From positions 1-64,000 of the forward strand of contig JAEYGI010000071.1 of the NCBI GenBank assembly GCA_023402395.1: a stretch of 64,000 bases of DNA, in the 5' to 3' direction. The position numbers and the translations under genes are program-made. Of the stretch, positions 7,977-16,313 are shown piece after piece. The notes below the pieces were generated by a model. It had not been told where the DNA came from. It saw nothing but the letters and a program-made list of their open reading frames with translations, and searched no databases. How positions within the stretch are numbered: the stretch's first letter is position 1; the number at the start of each line of letters is the position of its first letter. The DNA is from Bacillota bacterium (lineage in GTDB: Bacteria; Bacillota; UBA4882; UBA8346).

Positions 7977-8498
7977 ATGAAAAGCGTCGTGAGATTATTT
8001 TTAAGATTAAAAAACGAAAAAGGAATGACATTAATCGAGCTATTAATCGGCGTCACTTTAATGGTGATGCTGATAGGCATTATTAGCGTGGTAATGCTGG
8101 TTTCTTCCCGTTCATACCAATATAGCTTCGAGGAGTCCAGCAATGTTCAAAGCGAGCGTCAAATAATACTGAATATCAGTAATGAAGTTAGAAACGCTAT
8201 TCAAATCAGCACTCCCACGGCAGGTAATACTGGGAATGTCTTTACTTATCGAAAAAGTGGCGATTCGAGCGATCGCACCATCGCCATTGGAAATGGAAGC
8301 GACGCGAATACCATTGTTTTTAGAGATCCTTCGGGAGCAATTATTAAACGCTTTGGAATCAATCGAGTTCAATCCCTGCGGTTTACACTGGATGGCACAA
8401 CCAACCGAAAAGTAACCATCGATTTGACCATGAAAAACACCTCAAATGGCACTGCTCCCATTAACAATGCTTCTACCGTTGTTTATACTTTAAATTGA
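7977..8498 (+). CDS. Type IV minor pilin, PilW/GspJ-like (first triad)
   Basis: A 173-residue prepilin. After a basic leader (RLKNEKG) comes MTLIELLIGVTLMVMLIGII, with Glu at +5, giving a type III signal cleaved after Gly. The segment ILNISNEVRNAIQIS and the later beta-rich region (IVFRDPSGAIIKRFGI, VQSLRFTLDG) are typical of PilW/GspJ proteins, which join the pilus-tip priming complex. The ATG at 7977 has GAGAG 6 nt upstream; the TTG at 7965 does not. It ends 20 bp before the PilX-like gene. Confidence 0.85.
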   Translation: MKSVVRLFLRLKNEKGMTLIELLIGVTLMVMLIGIISVVMLVSSRSYQYSFEESSNVQSERQIILNISNEVRNAIQISTPTAGNTGNVFTYRKSGDSSDRTIAIGNGSDANTIVFRDPSGAIIKRFGINRVQSLRFTLDGTTNRKVTIDLTMKNTSNGTAPINNASTVVYTLN

Positions 8499-8518
8499 AA
8501 TAACCGGAGGTGATTGTC

Positions 8519-9967
8519 GTGATTAAGTCGCAAACCGGATCCGCGACGATATTAGCCATAATTATAATGCTATTTTTAATTATCTTAGGGGTTGGTTTGT
8601 TACCGTGGGTAACTAGTGAAACGAGATTCACCACTATGAACAAAGATCTACTGGAAGCGGAATACGCGGCGGAAGCCGGGGCCAAAAGAGCGTTAATTGA
8701 GTTTGACAAAATTAACCTATCGCAAACCCCCAATTTAGGTTGGCTAAGTTCGGATCAACCTTTTATCAGCGATTTGACGAAGAAATATAATGTGACCATC
8801 TACCTCGCCTCCGATTCGAACCGAACCCCCGTCGCTTCAATTACCAATAATAATATTTATACCATTGAGTCCACGGGAGTAATCGGAACCGCTCAAAAAA
8901 CCGTTACCGTCTCCGTCAGTGTTACCGGCGGGGGCGGCAATAGCAATAGTGTTTTTAGCAAATACGCCACGTACTCAAAGGGAAATATCACCACCTGGGG
9001 ATCGGGGGCGACCATCCGCGGCGATGTTGGAACCACCGGCAACACGGTCAGCATCGGTGGAACGGAGGATTATATATCCGGTACGGTATATACCAAAAAC
9101 GCACCAACCGGTTATTATCCAAAAGGTGAAGCCGGTTGGTATGAGCAAGTGGAAGAGGATACAATCGGCACACTTGAGGTAAAGATCCCTGAAATGCCGA
9201 CGGTCACTCTTAGCAATCCGACTACTCTGCCGACGAACGCCGGCGGTCAATTATGGAATCAAACATCCACCCTTTCCAATAATGCTTACTCCATTAATAG
9301 CTCATATACATTAAGCGGCACTTCAAGACTGACCGTCAACAACAGTAAACCGATTACCATGGTGATTAACGGCAATCTCAATTTAACCAACAGTTCTTCG
9401 ATTGTAGCGAATACCGATGTCACCATCTATGTTGATGGAAACGTAACTTTAGACAATCACAGCTTCATCCAAGCCACCAACCATCAATTGAATATTTACG
9501 CGACTGGAACCGTGCACCTTACCAATTACGCCACGATTGACAGTAATCATCTTACCATCCAAACAACCAGCACTAATTCTCCAGCAGTGGAGTTAAATTC
9601 TAATAGTTCCATTAACGCCAATTCGTCAACCGCGATTAGCAAAATCTATTCGACCGGTAGTGTTAATTTGACCAATACCTCGAAGATCGGCGGAGCCGCG
9701 TCGATGGTGGTAACTGACAGTTATGTAAGTTTGACCAATAATGTTGATGCTCAAAATACGGTATTTATAGCCAACGCTCCTGATAAAAAATCTAATCTTT
9801 CCAACAACGTTAAACTTGCTGGTATTTACACCAACGGCAGTTTGAATATGGATAATTCCTTCTCCATTATCTACAAAGCCTCGGTGATGGAAAACTTAGG
9901 TCTCGCCGGAGGAGGAGGCTCCCCGCAATCCACCGCGGTTGTCGCTGGTTCATGGGAAACTCATTAA
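8519..9967 (+). CDS. PilX-like minor pilin with large Asn/Thr-rich beta-solenoid domain (first triad)
   Basis: A 482-residue protein. The N-terminus (SQTG then SATILAIIIMLFLIILG) is a prepilin-like signal lacking Glu+5, as in PilX/GspK proteins, and is followed by the helix segment LLEAEYAAEAGAKRAL typical of PilX N-terminal domains. From about residue 140 it becomes a Ser/Asn/Thr-rich repeat region with regularly spaced NLTNSSSI, VTLDNHSFI and VHLTNYATI rungs, suggesting a right-handed beta-helix. Likely role (inference): adhesive or capping tip subunit of the pilus. The GTG at 8519 lies 8 nt after GGAGG (8506-8510); the GTG at 8510 overlaps that site. Confidence 0.8.
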   Translation: MIKSQTGSATILAIIIMLFLIILGVGLLPWVTSETRFTTMNKDLLEAEYAAEAGAKRALIEFDKINLSQTPNLGWLSSDQPFISDLTKKYNVTIYLASDSNRTPVASITNNNIYTIESTGVIGTAQKTVTVSVSVTGGGGNSNSVFSKYATYSKGNITTWGSGATIRGDVGTTGNTVSIGGTEDYISGTVYTKNAPTGYYPKGEAGWYEQVEEDTIGTLEVKIPEMPTVTLSNPTTLPTNAGGQLWNQTSTLSNNAYSINSSYTLSGTSRLTVNNSKPITMVINGNLNLTNSSSIVANTDVTIYVDGNVTLDNHSFIQATNHQLNIYATGTVHLTNYATIDSNHLTIQTTSTNSPAVELNSNSSINANSSTAISKIYSTGSVNLTNTSKIGGAASMVVTDSYVSLTNNVDAQNTVFIANAPDKKSNLSNNVKLAGIYTNGSLNMDNSFSIIYKASVMENLGLAGGGGSPQSTAVVAGSWETH

Positions 9968-10003
9968 ATCGTTATCACTCCCTCAAAGTTTTTCTCCATA
10001 TAT

Positions 10004-10033
10004 AACAGAGCCTGCACGCGTGGCTCTGTTTTT
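10004..10033 (+). terminator. Intrinsic terminator after first minor-pilin triad
   Basis: The 9-bp stem AACAGAGCC/GGCTCTGTT (10004-10012 with 10022-10030) has a 9-nt loop and is followed by TTTTG. It lies 37 bp after the PilX-like stop codon. A minus-strand reading frame overlaps it but has no other coding support. Confidence 0.8.
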
Positions 10034-10129
10034 GTCTTGCAATATCGCCGCACATCATCCTTTTCAATGCGAGTAACGACGTGATTGACTAATTTTATTA
10101 TTTCTGGATTATTTTTTAACCGACCCCTA

Positions 10130-10159
10130 TTGTTTAACATAATTATTTTGGAGTATAAT
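10130..10159 (+). promoter_or_regulatory. Promoter of second minor-pilin triad
   Basis: TTGTTT (10130-10135) and a perfect TATAAT (10154-10159) with an 18-nt spacer lie 70 bp before the second triad, after the terminator of the first. This suggests the two cassettes can be transcribed independently. Confidence 0.6.
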
Positions 10160-10227
10160 GAAAATAGCAACTTTTCTAACAAAAGAACCCATGCTCCACA
10201 ACTTGGACGTTATGAGAAGGAGGCTTT

Positions 10228-10638
10228 GTGAATTTGTTTCACAATGAAAAAGGAGTCGCTTTAATTGAGATATTGATTGCCTCGATATTAATATTAATCA
10301 TAACCATTACAACCATGAACGCCTTACGCCAAACGATTGTAGCCTCCAATAACAGCAATCAAAATACAGCTGCGGTCAACCTTGCCCGGCAACGGATAGA
10401 GGAGATTAAGCGATATGAGTCACTCAACCTAAGCGATCCGGATTGGCGGAATTACCTAAATGCCTTGCCGACAAGCCTAGAGGTTGACGGTAAACCCTAT
10501 ACGGTCGCCACGGAATTTTTATCTTCATCCGACATCAGCGGTCTCCCCAACACGGTAAACGCGGTACGGATTACTGTTTCATGGGAGTACGCCGGTCAAA
10601 CCGAAGCGGTTTCATATATCACCTATTATTTAAAATAA
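10228..10638 (+). CDS. Type IV minor pilin, PilV/GspI-like (second triad)
   Basis: A 136-residue prepilin with an eight-residue leader (MNLFHNEKG) and the helix VALIEILIASILILIITITT, Glu at +5. The later LARQRIEEIKRYESL matches the same segment of the first-triad PilV-like protein (IAQQTLEDLKRYDG), so the two are paralogues. The C-terminal half is beta-rich (VRITVSWEYAG). The GTG start has AGGAGG at a proper distance (10218-10223). It is followed 16 bp later by a PilW-like gene, repeating the gene order of the first triad. Confidence 0.85.
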   Translation: MNLFHNEKGVALIEILIASILILIITITTMNALRQTIVASNNSNQNTAAVNLARQRIEEIKRYESLNLSDPDWRNYLNALPTSLEVDGKPYTVATEFLSSSDISGLPNTVNAVRITVSWEYAGQTEAVSYITYYLK

Positions 10639-10654
10639 ATCGGTAGGGAGCGAC

Positions 10655-11128
10655 ATGAAACTAACGCTGCGAAATTCCCGGGGGTTTACTATAATTGAAA
10701 TTTTGATCAGCATAGCTGTTCTATCGGTGGTCGTTTTAGGGATAACCTTTGCCCTTAATCAATATTTTAAGGCAAGCGCCCATACAATAACCGCTTTGAC
10801 TAATTCCCGCTCCGCCAACGCGATACTCACTCGAATCGCCGATGAAGTAAAATACGCCACCGAAATTATAATGCCGGCACTTCCGGACGGCGACTCCCTG
10901 GATTTTAAAAATGAAAACGGAAATGACCGGCGCTTTTTCATCGACAATCATAACCTCTATTTCAATAATGGCGTATCTAATGTTTTAATCTCCGGCAATG
11001 TTAAGAGCATTCAATTTAACATTGATAATAATGACAGTAAAATCGTAACCATCGGTTTGGTCATAACCAACGGTCACATCGATTACTCCCTTACTACCAC
11101 GGTACGATTAATGAATGGAAGCGAGTGA
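10655..11128 (+). CDS. Type IV minor pilin, PilW/GspJ-like (second triad)
   Basis: A 157-residue prepilin with leader MKLTLRNSRG and helix FTIIEILISIAVLSVVVLGI, Glu at +5. The segment ANAILTRIADEVKYATEI and the beta-rich end (VKSIQFNIDNNDSKIVTIGL) correspond to the same regions of the first-triad PilW-like protein. It probably enters the minor-pilin priming complex. TAGGGAG lies just before the ATG. Its TGA stop overlaps the start region of the next gene, indicating translational coupling. Confidence 0.85.
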   Translation: MKLTLRNSRGFTIIEILISIAVLSVVVLGITFALNQYFKASAHTITALTNSRSANAILTRIADEVKYATEIIMPALPDGDSLDFKNENGNDRRFFIDNHNLYFNNGVSNVLISGNVKSIQFNIDNNDSKIVTIGLVITNGHIDYSLTTTVRLMNGSE

Positions 11129-11133
11129 TACAA

Positions 11134-12426
11134 ATGAAGTCACTATCCAGTCAAAAAGGCTCAGCCATGGTTTTGGCCCTGATTTTACTGGCCGTATGCG
11201 GCACGGTGGTTATCGGAATCCTGGGTTTCGCCTCCGCTCAAACCCGCAATTTTCATTACAATCGCACGAAAATGGCGGCCCAATATGTCGCCGAGGCCGG
11301 AGCGAAGACTGGAATTGCCAGATTGAATGGATTTCTCAGAACTAACAATAACATTATTTCCGACTCCAATATTAGTGCGTTAACTTTTTCCGGGTCTCCG
11401 GTCATTTTACCGAATGGCAGTTATGTATTAAACTATTCTCCTGATTTCAATTCACCCAGCCTGGTATCGCAAATCAATATTCGCTGTACCGGGACAGTTA
11501 ATGGCGTCAGCTATACGGCCAAAGTCGCTTATGCCTTGCAAAACTCCACCCTTTATGTTCCCGGGCCGGGCGTGGTGGATCTTTTTAACGGGGCCACTTA
11601 TTCCAGTTTGGATCCAGATAAAATACCAATCGGCGCTCAACAACCATGGACGGTCACCCCGGCGTCGGGAACGACCCCCGCGTCCGCCACTCCACCAACT
11701 CCCAAAAGCAAGCATTACCAAGTCAAATTCGGCGATAGAATGACCAAAGACTACTTTACAATTAACTATATCGGTTCCTGCTTAGCTAGTGAGACTATAG
11801 GAAATGGGAATTCCGGATACGGAATTTATTATGGGCTTAGCCCGGATTGCACTCCCGATAATCCCGACGGGTACGTATTTCAGTACGACCCCGGGGCCGG
11901 AAGCAAAGGATCTTTTTTTGTAAAACGCGTTAAAGCCCGCGATTCCAATCCCGCCCAAGCTTCCGATAATGAATATAATTATGCCAAAAATGATTATTAT
12001 GCAGGAACCGGACATTATGAAACACGCACCACAGGGTCAGGATGGAATAAAAAAACCGTCACGGTATGGGTCCAAGACATATCTCCCACGTCCGTGGATA
12101 CTCCATTTCAACCCAGCACCCCAGCTAACAAGACTTGGGTTGCCTTACAAGGAAGAAATAATAGCCTTGAATCGGAAATGGGCCCTGGATTTGATATAAA
12201 CGCTCCACATAAAATTACAATTGAAATTACTCCCGACTTACGGCACATCATCAGTTGCGACGGAGTAAAAATCCTAGATTTTGTGGACAATACCGCGGGG
12301 AAGATTACTTCCTTTGTGGGAACCAGCACCGGCTTGCGAAGCTGGAACGCTGAAGTCGGATTTTATAATAGTCCCAGCAGTTCAATGAATCAAGGGCTAA
12401 ACTCCTGGATTGTATGGCAAAAGTGA
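11134..12426 (+). CDS. PilX-like minor pilin with concanavalin/LamG-like C-terminal region (second triad)
   Basis: About 430 residues. The N-terminus (SSQKG, then SAMVLALILLAVCGTVVIG) is a prepilin-like signal without Glu+5, followed by MAAQYVAEAGAKTGIARL as in PilX proteins. Residues about 190-430 look like a jelly-roll (LamG/family 16-like) domain: a KHYQVKFGDR start, GYGIYYGL, and ITIEITPDLRHIISCDGVKI near the end. The tip domain therefore differs from that of the first triad. The ATG at 11134 was chosen over the GTG at 11125, which overlaps the preceding stop region; the choice is uncertain. Confidence 0.78.
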   Translation: MKSLSSQKGSAMVLALILLAVCGTVVIGILGFASAQTRNFHYNRTKMAAQYVAEAGAKTGIARLNGFLRTNNNIISDSNISALTFSGSPVILPNGSYVLNYSPDFNSPSLVSQINIRCTGTVNGVSYTAKVAYALQNSTLYVPGPGVVDLFNGATYSSLDPDKIPIGAQQPWTVTPASGTTPASATPPTPKSKHYQVKFGDRMTKDYFTINYIGSCLASETIGNGNSGYGIYYGLSPDCTPDNPDGYVFQYDPGAGSKGSFFVKRVKARDSNPAQASDNEYNYAKNDYYAGTGHYETRTTGSGWNKKTVTVWVQDISPTSVDTPFQPSTPANKTWVALQGRNNSLESEMGPGFDINAPHKITIEITPDLRHIISCDGVKILDFVDNTAGKITSFVGTSTGLRSWNAEVGFYNSPSSSMNQGLNSWIVWQK

Positions 12427-12480
12427 CAATCATAAATTTATTGTAGCCGCTGTCGTGCGGAAGTAATCCTGTTTTCATAA

Positions 12481-12520
12481 GGCAATAAAAAAACCTGCTT
12501 AAGCAGGTTTTTTTATTGCC
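12481..12520. terminator. Bidirectional terminator, perfect 40-bp palindrome
   Basis: The 40 bases form two perfectly complementary 20-bp halves centred on CTTAAG, with A-runs on the left and T-runs on the right of a GC-rich core (ACCTGC/GCAGGT). It lies between converging genes (plus-strand end 12426, minus-strand end 12524) and can stop transcription from both sides. Confidence 0.92.
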
Positions 12521-12523
12521 TTG

Positions 12524-13294
12524 TTATTGTTTCAGTCCCCACCGTTCTCTTATCGCCGACTCAAACTTAGCGAAAACCGTCCGGTCGATCACCAGCCCAA
12601 TGGCGATCAAAATCAGCATCACCGCCACCACCCGGTTCATGTCGTTCAGTTCCCGGCCCATCATCAATAACTGGCCCAATCCGACGCTGACAAAGAGCAA
12701 TTCGCCGGCCATCAGCGAGCGCCAGGCAAAGGACCAGCCTTGCTTTAACCCGCTGACGATGCTCGGCAATGCGGCCGGGATTAAAACCGTCCGCAGCAAT
12801 TGCCACCCTTTGGCGCCCATGTTCCGTCCCACCTTCAGATAGATCGGAGGGATCGACTTTACGCCGCTGTCAGTCGACATGGTAATTGAAAGCAGTGCGC
12901 CCATGATGACCACAAAGATGATTGCCCGTTCGTTCAAGCCAAACCAGAGGATGGCCATGGGCAGCCAACAGACGCTGGGCAATGTTTGCAAGCCCACCAC
13001 CAGTGACCCAAGCGTGTCATCCAGCCATTGACTTCTCCCAATGGCGAAGCCAATGGTCATTCCCAAGACAATCGAGATTCCGTAGCCGATTAGGATTCGT
13101 TTCAAGCTGATCAACGTTCCAATGAGGAAGCAGCCGTCCGCAAAACCGTCCACCATGCTGCTGAATACGCCTTGAGGAGATGGAATCATATATTCCGGCC
13201 AAATCCTCGCCTCCGTAATCAAGTGCCAGACCAGGATAAAGCCAAGATAAAACAATATGCGGTTAACTGTCTTGTTCACGCTCCGACCCTCCAT
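12524..13294 (-). CDS. ABC transporter permease, SsuC/TauC/NrtB type
   Basis: A 257-residue inner-membrane permease for import of an oxyanion, sulfonate or similar small molecule. About six hydrophobic segments are visible, with the coupling-helix region GRNMGAKGWQLLRTVLIPAA (an EAA-like loop) near residue 170. The ATG at 13294 has AAGGA 5 nt upstream; the longer frame to 13366 lies mostly inside the ATPase gene. The two genes overlap by 32 bp, so they are coupled. No substrate-binding protein gene is next to them, so the substrate is not identifiable. Confidence 0.87.
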   Translation of the reverse strand: MEGRSVNKTVNRILFYLGFILVWHLITEARIWPEYMIPSPQGVFSSMVDGFADGCFLIGTLISLKRILIGYGISIVLGMTIGFAIGRSQWLDDTLGSLVVGLQTLPSVCWLPMAILWFGLNERAIIFVVIMGALLSITMSTDSGVKSIPPIYLKVGRNMGAKGWQLLRTVLIPAALPSIVSGLKQGWSFAWRSLMAGELLFVSVGLGQLLMMGRELNDMNRVVAVMLILIAIGLVIDRTVFAKFESAIRERWGLKQ

Positions 13295-14159
13295 GGTATT
13301 CCTTGCGGTCGATGGCGCAGAGCTCATTGATGATCTCCCGCCGGACCTCCTTGATTTCGGGATCATTCAATTGGCGCGGGTAGTCCGGTCCGACCCGGAA
13401 TTCCCGCTTGATCCGGCCCGGATTGGGGGCCATCACCAGAATCCTGTCACTGAGCAGGAGCGCTTCCTCGATGTTGTGTGAAATCAAGAGGATGGTTTTA
13501 GAGGTCTGACGCCGGATCTCCAGCAGTAATTCATACATCTCCTTCCGGGTTTGAATATCCAAAGCCGCGAAGGGTTCATCCATCAACAGCAACTCAGGCT
13601 CCATGACCAGCGCTCTGGCCAGCACCACCCGCTGCTTCATTCCGCCGGAGAGTTGATGAACCAGTGACTCCTTGAATTGGCTCAACTTGACCAGCTGCAG
13701 ATACTCGTCAATCTTTTGCTGATATTGCTCCCGTGGCATTTTCCGTAAATTTAAGCCGTAACCGACATTATCGGCCACATTCAGCCAGGGAAAGAGCGAG
13801 GGTTCTTGAAAGACCATCAAATAGCGGGGTTTTAAGCTATCCTCTTCTTCAGCGAAAGGGGCTCTGATCTCCCCGCGATCCGGTTTCTCGAACCCGGCGA
13901 TAATATTCAAAAGGGTCGTCTTGCCGCAGCCGGACGGACCCAGGATACAAACCAATTCCCCGCGATGGATGGTAATATTGATATCTTCCAGCACTTGCAG
14001 CTTGCCGGCGCTGACGGCAAACGATTTACAAAGCTTGCGAATGGCCAGTTTAACCTGAGACTGATGCCGGCCTGCCTCATCCCTGGGATTCGCCGGAGCG
14101 AGAGAGCCGATGCAGGATGGAATCGGTTCCACGGCAATATTGTTTTCGGCGATATACAT
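13263..14159 (-). CDS. ABC transporter ATP-binding protein, SsuB/TauB/NrtD type
   Basis: A 298-residue ATPase that powers the adjacent permease. Visible motifs are Walker A GPSGCGKTT (about 74-82), Q-loop VFQEPSLFPW, signature LSGGMKQRV, Walker B LLLMDEPFAALD and the H-loop ISHNIEEAL. The order and spacing match the nitrate/sulfonate/taurine importer class. About 35 extra N-terminal residues precede the domain; an internal start is possible. A 17-bp palindrome (14199-14215) lies 40 bp upstream. Confidence 0.88.
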   Translation of the reverse strand: MYIAENNIAVEPIPSCIGSLAPANPRDEAGRHQSQVKLAIRKLCKSFAVSAGKLQVLEDINITIHRGELVCILGPSGCGKTTLLNIIAGFEKPDRGEIRAPFAEEEDSLKPRYLMVFQEPSLFPWLNVADNVGYGLNLRKMPREQYQQKIDEYLQLVKLSQFKESLVHQLSGGMKQRVVLARALVMEPELLLMDEPFAALDIQTRKEMYELLLEIRRQTSKTILLISHNIEEALLLSDRILVMAPNPGRIKREFRVGPDYPRQLNDPEIKEVRREIINELCAIDRKEYHGGSEREQDS

Positions 14160-14198
14160 CCGTTACACCTCGCGTATCATGATTGCTTACTGCCAAAT

Positions 14199-14215
14199 CA
14201 GTATACAATATACTG
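14199..14215. promoter_or_regulatory. Palindromic operator candidate upstream of the ABC importer
   Basis: The 17-bp inverted repeat CAGTATACAATATACTG has perfect 7-bp arms around CAA, in the 170-bp gap upstream of the ATPase gene. It contains a TATACT-like -10 hexamer on the minus strand, so a repressor bound here could block transcription. No regulator gene is adjacent. Confidence 0.35.
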
Positions 14216-14269
14216 CGATTGGGACTAAAGAGTGTCTTGTCCGATTGGAAAAGCGCACTTCCGAAACAA

Positions 14270-14310
14270 AAACAAAAAGAACCGTTGCCGGGCAACGGTT
14301 CTTTTTGTTT
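14270..14310 (-). terminator. Terminator of the pilM-pilQ unit
   Basis: A 41-bp palindrome with 20-bp arms centred on one G (core AACCGTTGCC/GGCAACGGTT), giving an RNA hairpin followed on the minus strand by a TTTTTGTTT tail. It lies 15 bp after the pilQ stop codon. Confidence 0.9.
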
Positions 14311-14324
14311 GAAACGGCTACAAC

Positions 14325-16313
14325 TTAGAAATTTTTATTGACGACTTTTTCCGTGGATACCGGCAAAATAATTATCTGGCCGATCTCAAGCTTAGATACA
14401 TCGGTAATGTTATTTAACGCCTGGAGCGTCTCCAGCGGCACATCGTAGCGTTTGGCAACCCGCCACAGGGTCTCTTTGGCTTTTAGCTGATACAAATGAT
14501 CCTTGGGAATGCGTATCGATAAGATCTGACCGGACTTTACCATTTCATTGGGCTTCAAACCGTTTTCCCGCCGGATCCCGTCAACCGTAACTCCATATTT
14601 CCTAGCGAAGCTGAACAAGGTATCTCCCGGTTTGACCTTCAACTTAACGATCAGGTCCGACGAGCCGATCGACTCATCGGGTAATGCCACCGCAGCGGGT
14701 TCCGGGCTCGCGGCGGGCGGAGTTTCCGCTACCAACTCCGGCAATTCCATGTTCTCCTTGATCTCGACCGGAGCCTCGGAAACTACCTTAATTTCATCTG
14801 ACTCACCGGTAATTTTGTCTTTGGCTTCGTTATCCCCGGCGTTGGATGAGACTGGATTGGCTCCGGAGATATTGACGATCGGCATCGAATCGATAGTGTC
14901 CTGCGTTTCTGTCTTGCCAAGCGGCTCGGGATTTGGGTTGTTTTCAGCCATGATCGCGGCGCTGTTAACAGAGGACTCAGATTTAACATCAGCCTCCGCG
15001 AATGTTGGCGCCGGATTAAGGCTTGGCGGTGGGGTCGATGCTGTCTCCGGATTGGTCGTTCCCGCGATCGGCAATTCAGAAAGTTTAACTTCGGCCTGAG
15101 GCCGAAGCAGCGGCTCCGAAGCTCCCGACGTTCTTTCGGCATTGGAATACCGGATAATCCGTGGTGTCAGGAAAATGCAAAGCTCGGTATCCTCATTTTC
15201 ATCCTTTTTATTTTGAAATAACCGTCCAAACAGTGGGATTTTCGAAAATCCGGGAACCTTGGTCGTCCCCTTTGAGTCTCTGGTCAAATTCAATCCCGAG
15301 AGAACGAAAGTTTCTCCCTCTTTGAGTCGTATTACCGAACTGGACTCCCGAGTGCGGATTAAAGGAACATCCCCGCCGTCTCCGGATGTCTTCCATTCAG
15401 TAATTGAACTTACACCGGCATTTACCGTCACAGTAACCGTATTATTCTCATTGATACGGGGAGTAACTTCCAACAAGGTTCCGACCTCAATATAGTTGAC
15501 CGTGTATTCAATGCCGTCATTCGTTTGGCTGCTTGTAATCACCGGTACCTTGTCGCCGATGAAGATTTTGCCCTTTTGGCTGTCAGTAGTGGAAATATTG
15601 GGACTAGCTAGCAGCCAGGCTTTGTTTTGTTCCTCCAGCATTTGCAAGGTTGCTGTCGTGGTCACCTTAAAATTAAGTTCCGAACTGAGCGAATTAAAGG
15701 ACCAATTCAAACCCAGGTCTTTGCCAGCGGTTTTCGAGATTTCCTCCACCCGGGCTTCGATGTTGATCTGCGGCATCTCCTGATCCAACCGGGCGATCAA
15801 TTCTCCGATGTTTTGGTGTTCCAGAATGCTGGCCTTGATCGTCAGTTGATTGGTCCGCTTGTCGATGCCGATCTGATCAGTAGGTATCGTCACTTTCAAT
15901 GCAGTAACGATCTGATCGGTTTGGGCGTACCGGAGCTGATAAATTTTAGTCTCTTTCATAATAAAACTGTCAAAGGTCTTTTCATTGCCGATAATAACCG
16001 TCCGGGAACCGGGTACCCACCGGAAGGAATGCCCATGAGTCTGCGCTAACAGTTCAAGGGCTTCCTTCACCGTCAACCCCTTTTTCAATTTAATCGTGAC
16101 CGGTCCTTGCACCGTCGGGTCGAGTAAAATATTGAGATCCCCCAGTTCGGCCAAGCTCCGGAAAACATCCCGGATGTCAGTCTCGACCACATCAAGATCG
16201 TTCAATGCCGGGGTAACGATCTCCTCACCATGAACCAAAGAAGGCAACAGACCGATACTTAGAATGATTAAAAACGCCAGACACACTATTCTTTTCCGGA
16301 TCATCCAACTCAT
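14325..16313 (-). CDS. pilQ: Type IV pilus secretin with C-terminal LysM repeats
   Basis: Forms the outer-membrane ring through which the pilus emerges. From the ATG at 16313 (ATGA overlap with the preceding stop) it has 662 residues: signal peptide (ending near LVHGEE), a secretin/TonB N-terminal domain with VFRSLAELGDLNILLDPTV, an N1-type domain, and the secretin barrel domain with VPVITSSQTND and VPGFSKIPLFGRLFQNK. A long Pro/Glu/Ser-rich linker follows, then two LysM domains (about 550-600 and 605-650; PGDTLFSFARKYGV and AKETLWRVAKRYDV). No AMIN peptidoglycan-binding domains precede the barrel, so the LysM pair may replace them. It is the last gene of the unit, followed by a strong terminator. 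Confidence 0.93.
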   Translation of the reverse strand: MSWMIRKRIVCLAFLIILSIGLLPSLVHGEEIVTPALNDLDVVETDIRDVFRSLAELGDLNILLDPTVQGPVTIKLKKGLTVKEALELLAQTHGHSFRWVPGSRTVIIGNEKTFDSFIMKETKIYQLRYAQTDQIVTALKVTIPTDQIGIDKRTNQLTIKASILEHQNIGELIARLDQEMPQINIEARVEEISKTAGKDLGLNWSFNSLSSELNFKVTTTATLQMLEEQNKAWLLASPNISTTDSQKGKIFIGDKVPVITSSQTNDGIEYTVNYIEVGTLLEVTPRINENNTVTVTVNAGVSSITEWKTSGDGGDVPLIRTRESSSVIRLKEGETFVLSGLNLTRDSKGTTKVPGFSKIPLFGRLFQNKKDENEDTELCIFLTPRIIRYSNAERTSGASEPLLRPQAEVKLSELPIAGTTNPETASTPPPSLNPAPTFAEADVKSESSVNSAAIMAENNPNPEPLGKTETQDTIDSMPIVNISGANPVSSNAGDNEAKDKITGESDEIKVVSEAPVEIKENMELPELVAETPPAASPEPAAVALPDESIGSSDLIVKLKVKPGDTLFSFARKYGVTVDGIRRENGLKPNEMVKSGQILSIRIPKDHLYQLKAKETLWRVAKRYDVPLETLQALNNITDVSKLEIGQIIILPVSTEKVVNKNF

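Noticed and set aside
9964..10182. 72-codon minus-strand frame between the two minor-pilin triads
   Set aside because: It overlaps a clear plus-strand terminator and the promoter of the second triad; composition and lack of a ribosome binding site argue against coding.
13263..13294. Longer permease start at 13366
   Set aside because: The additional 24 residues lie wholly inside the ATPase gene, are Arg/Ser-rich and have no ribosome binding site; the start at 13294 has AAGGA at good spacing.
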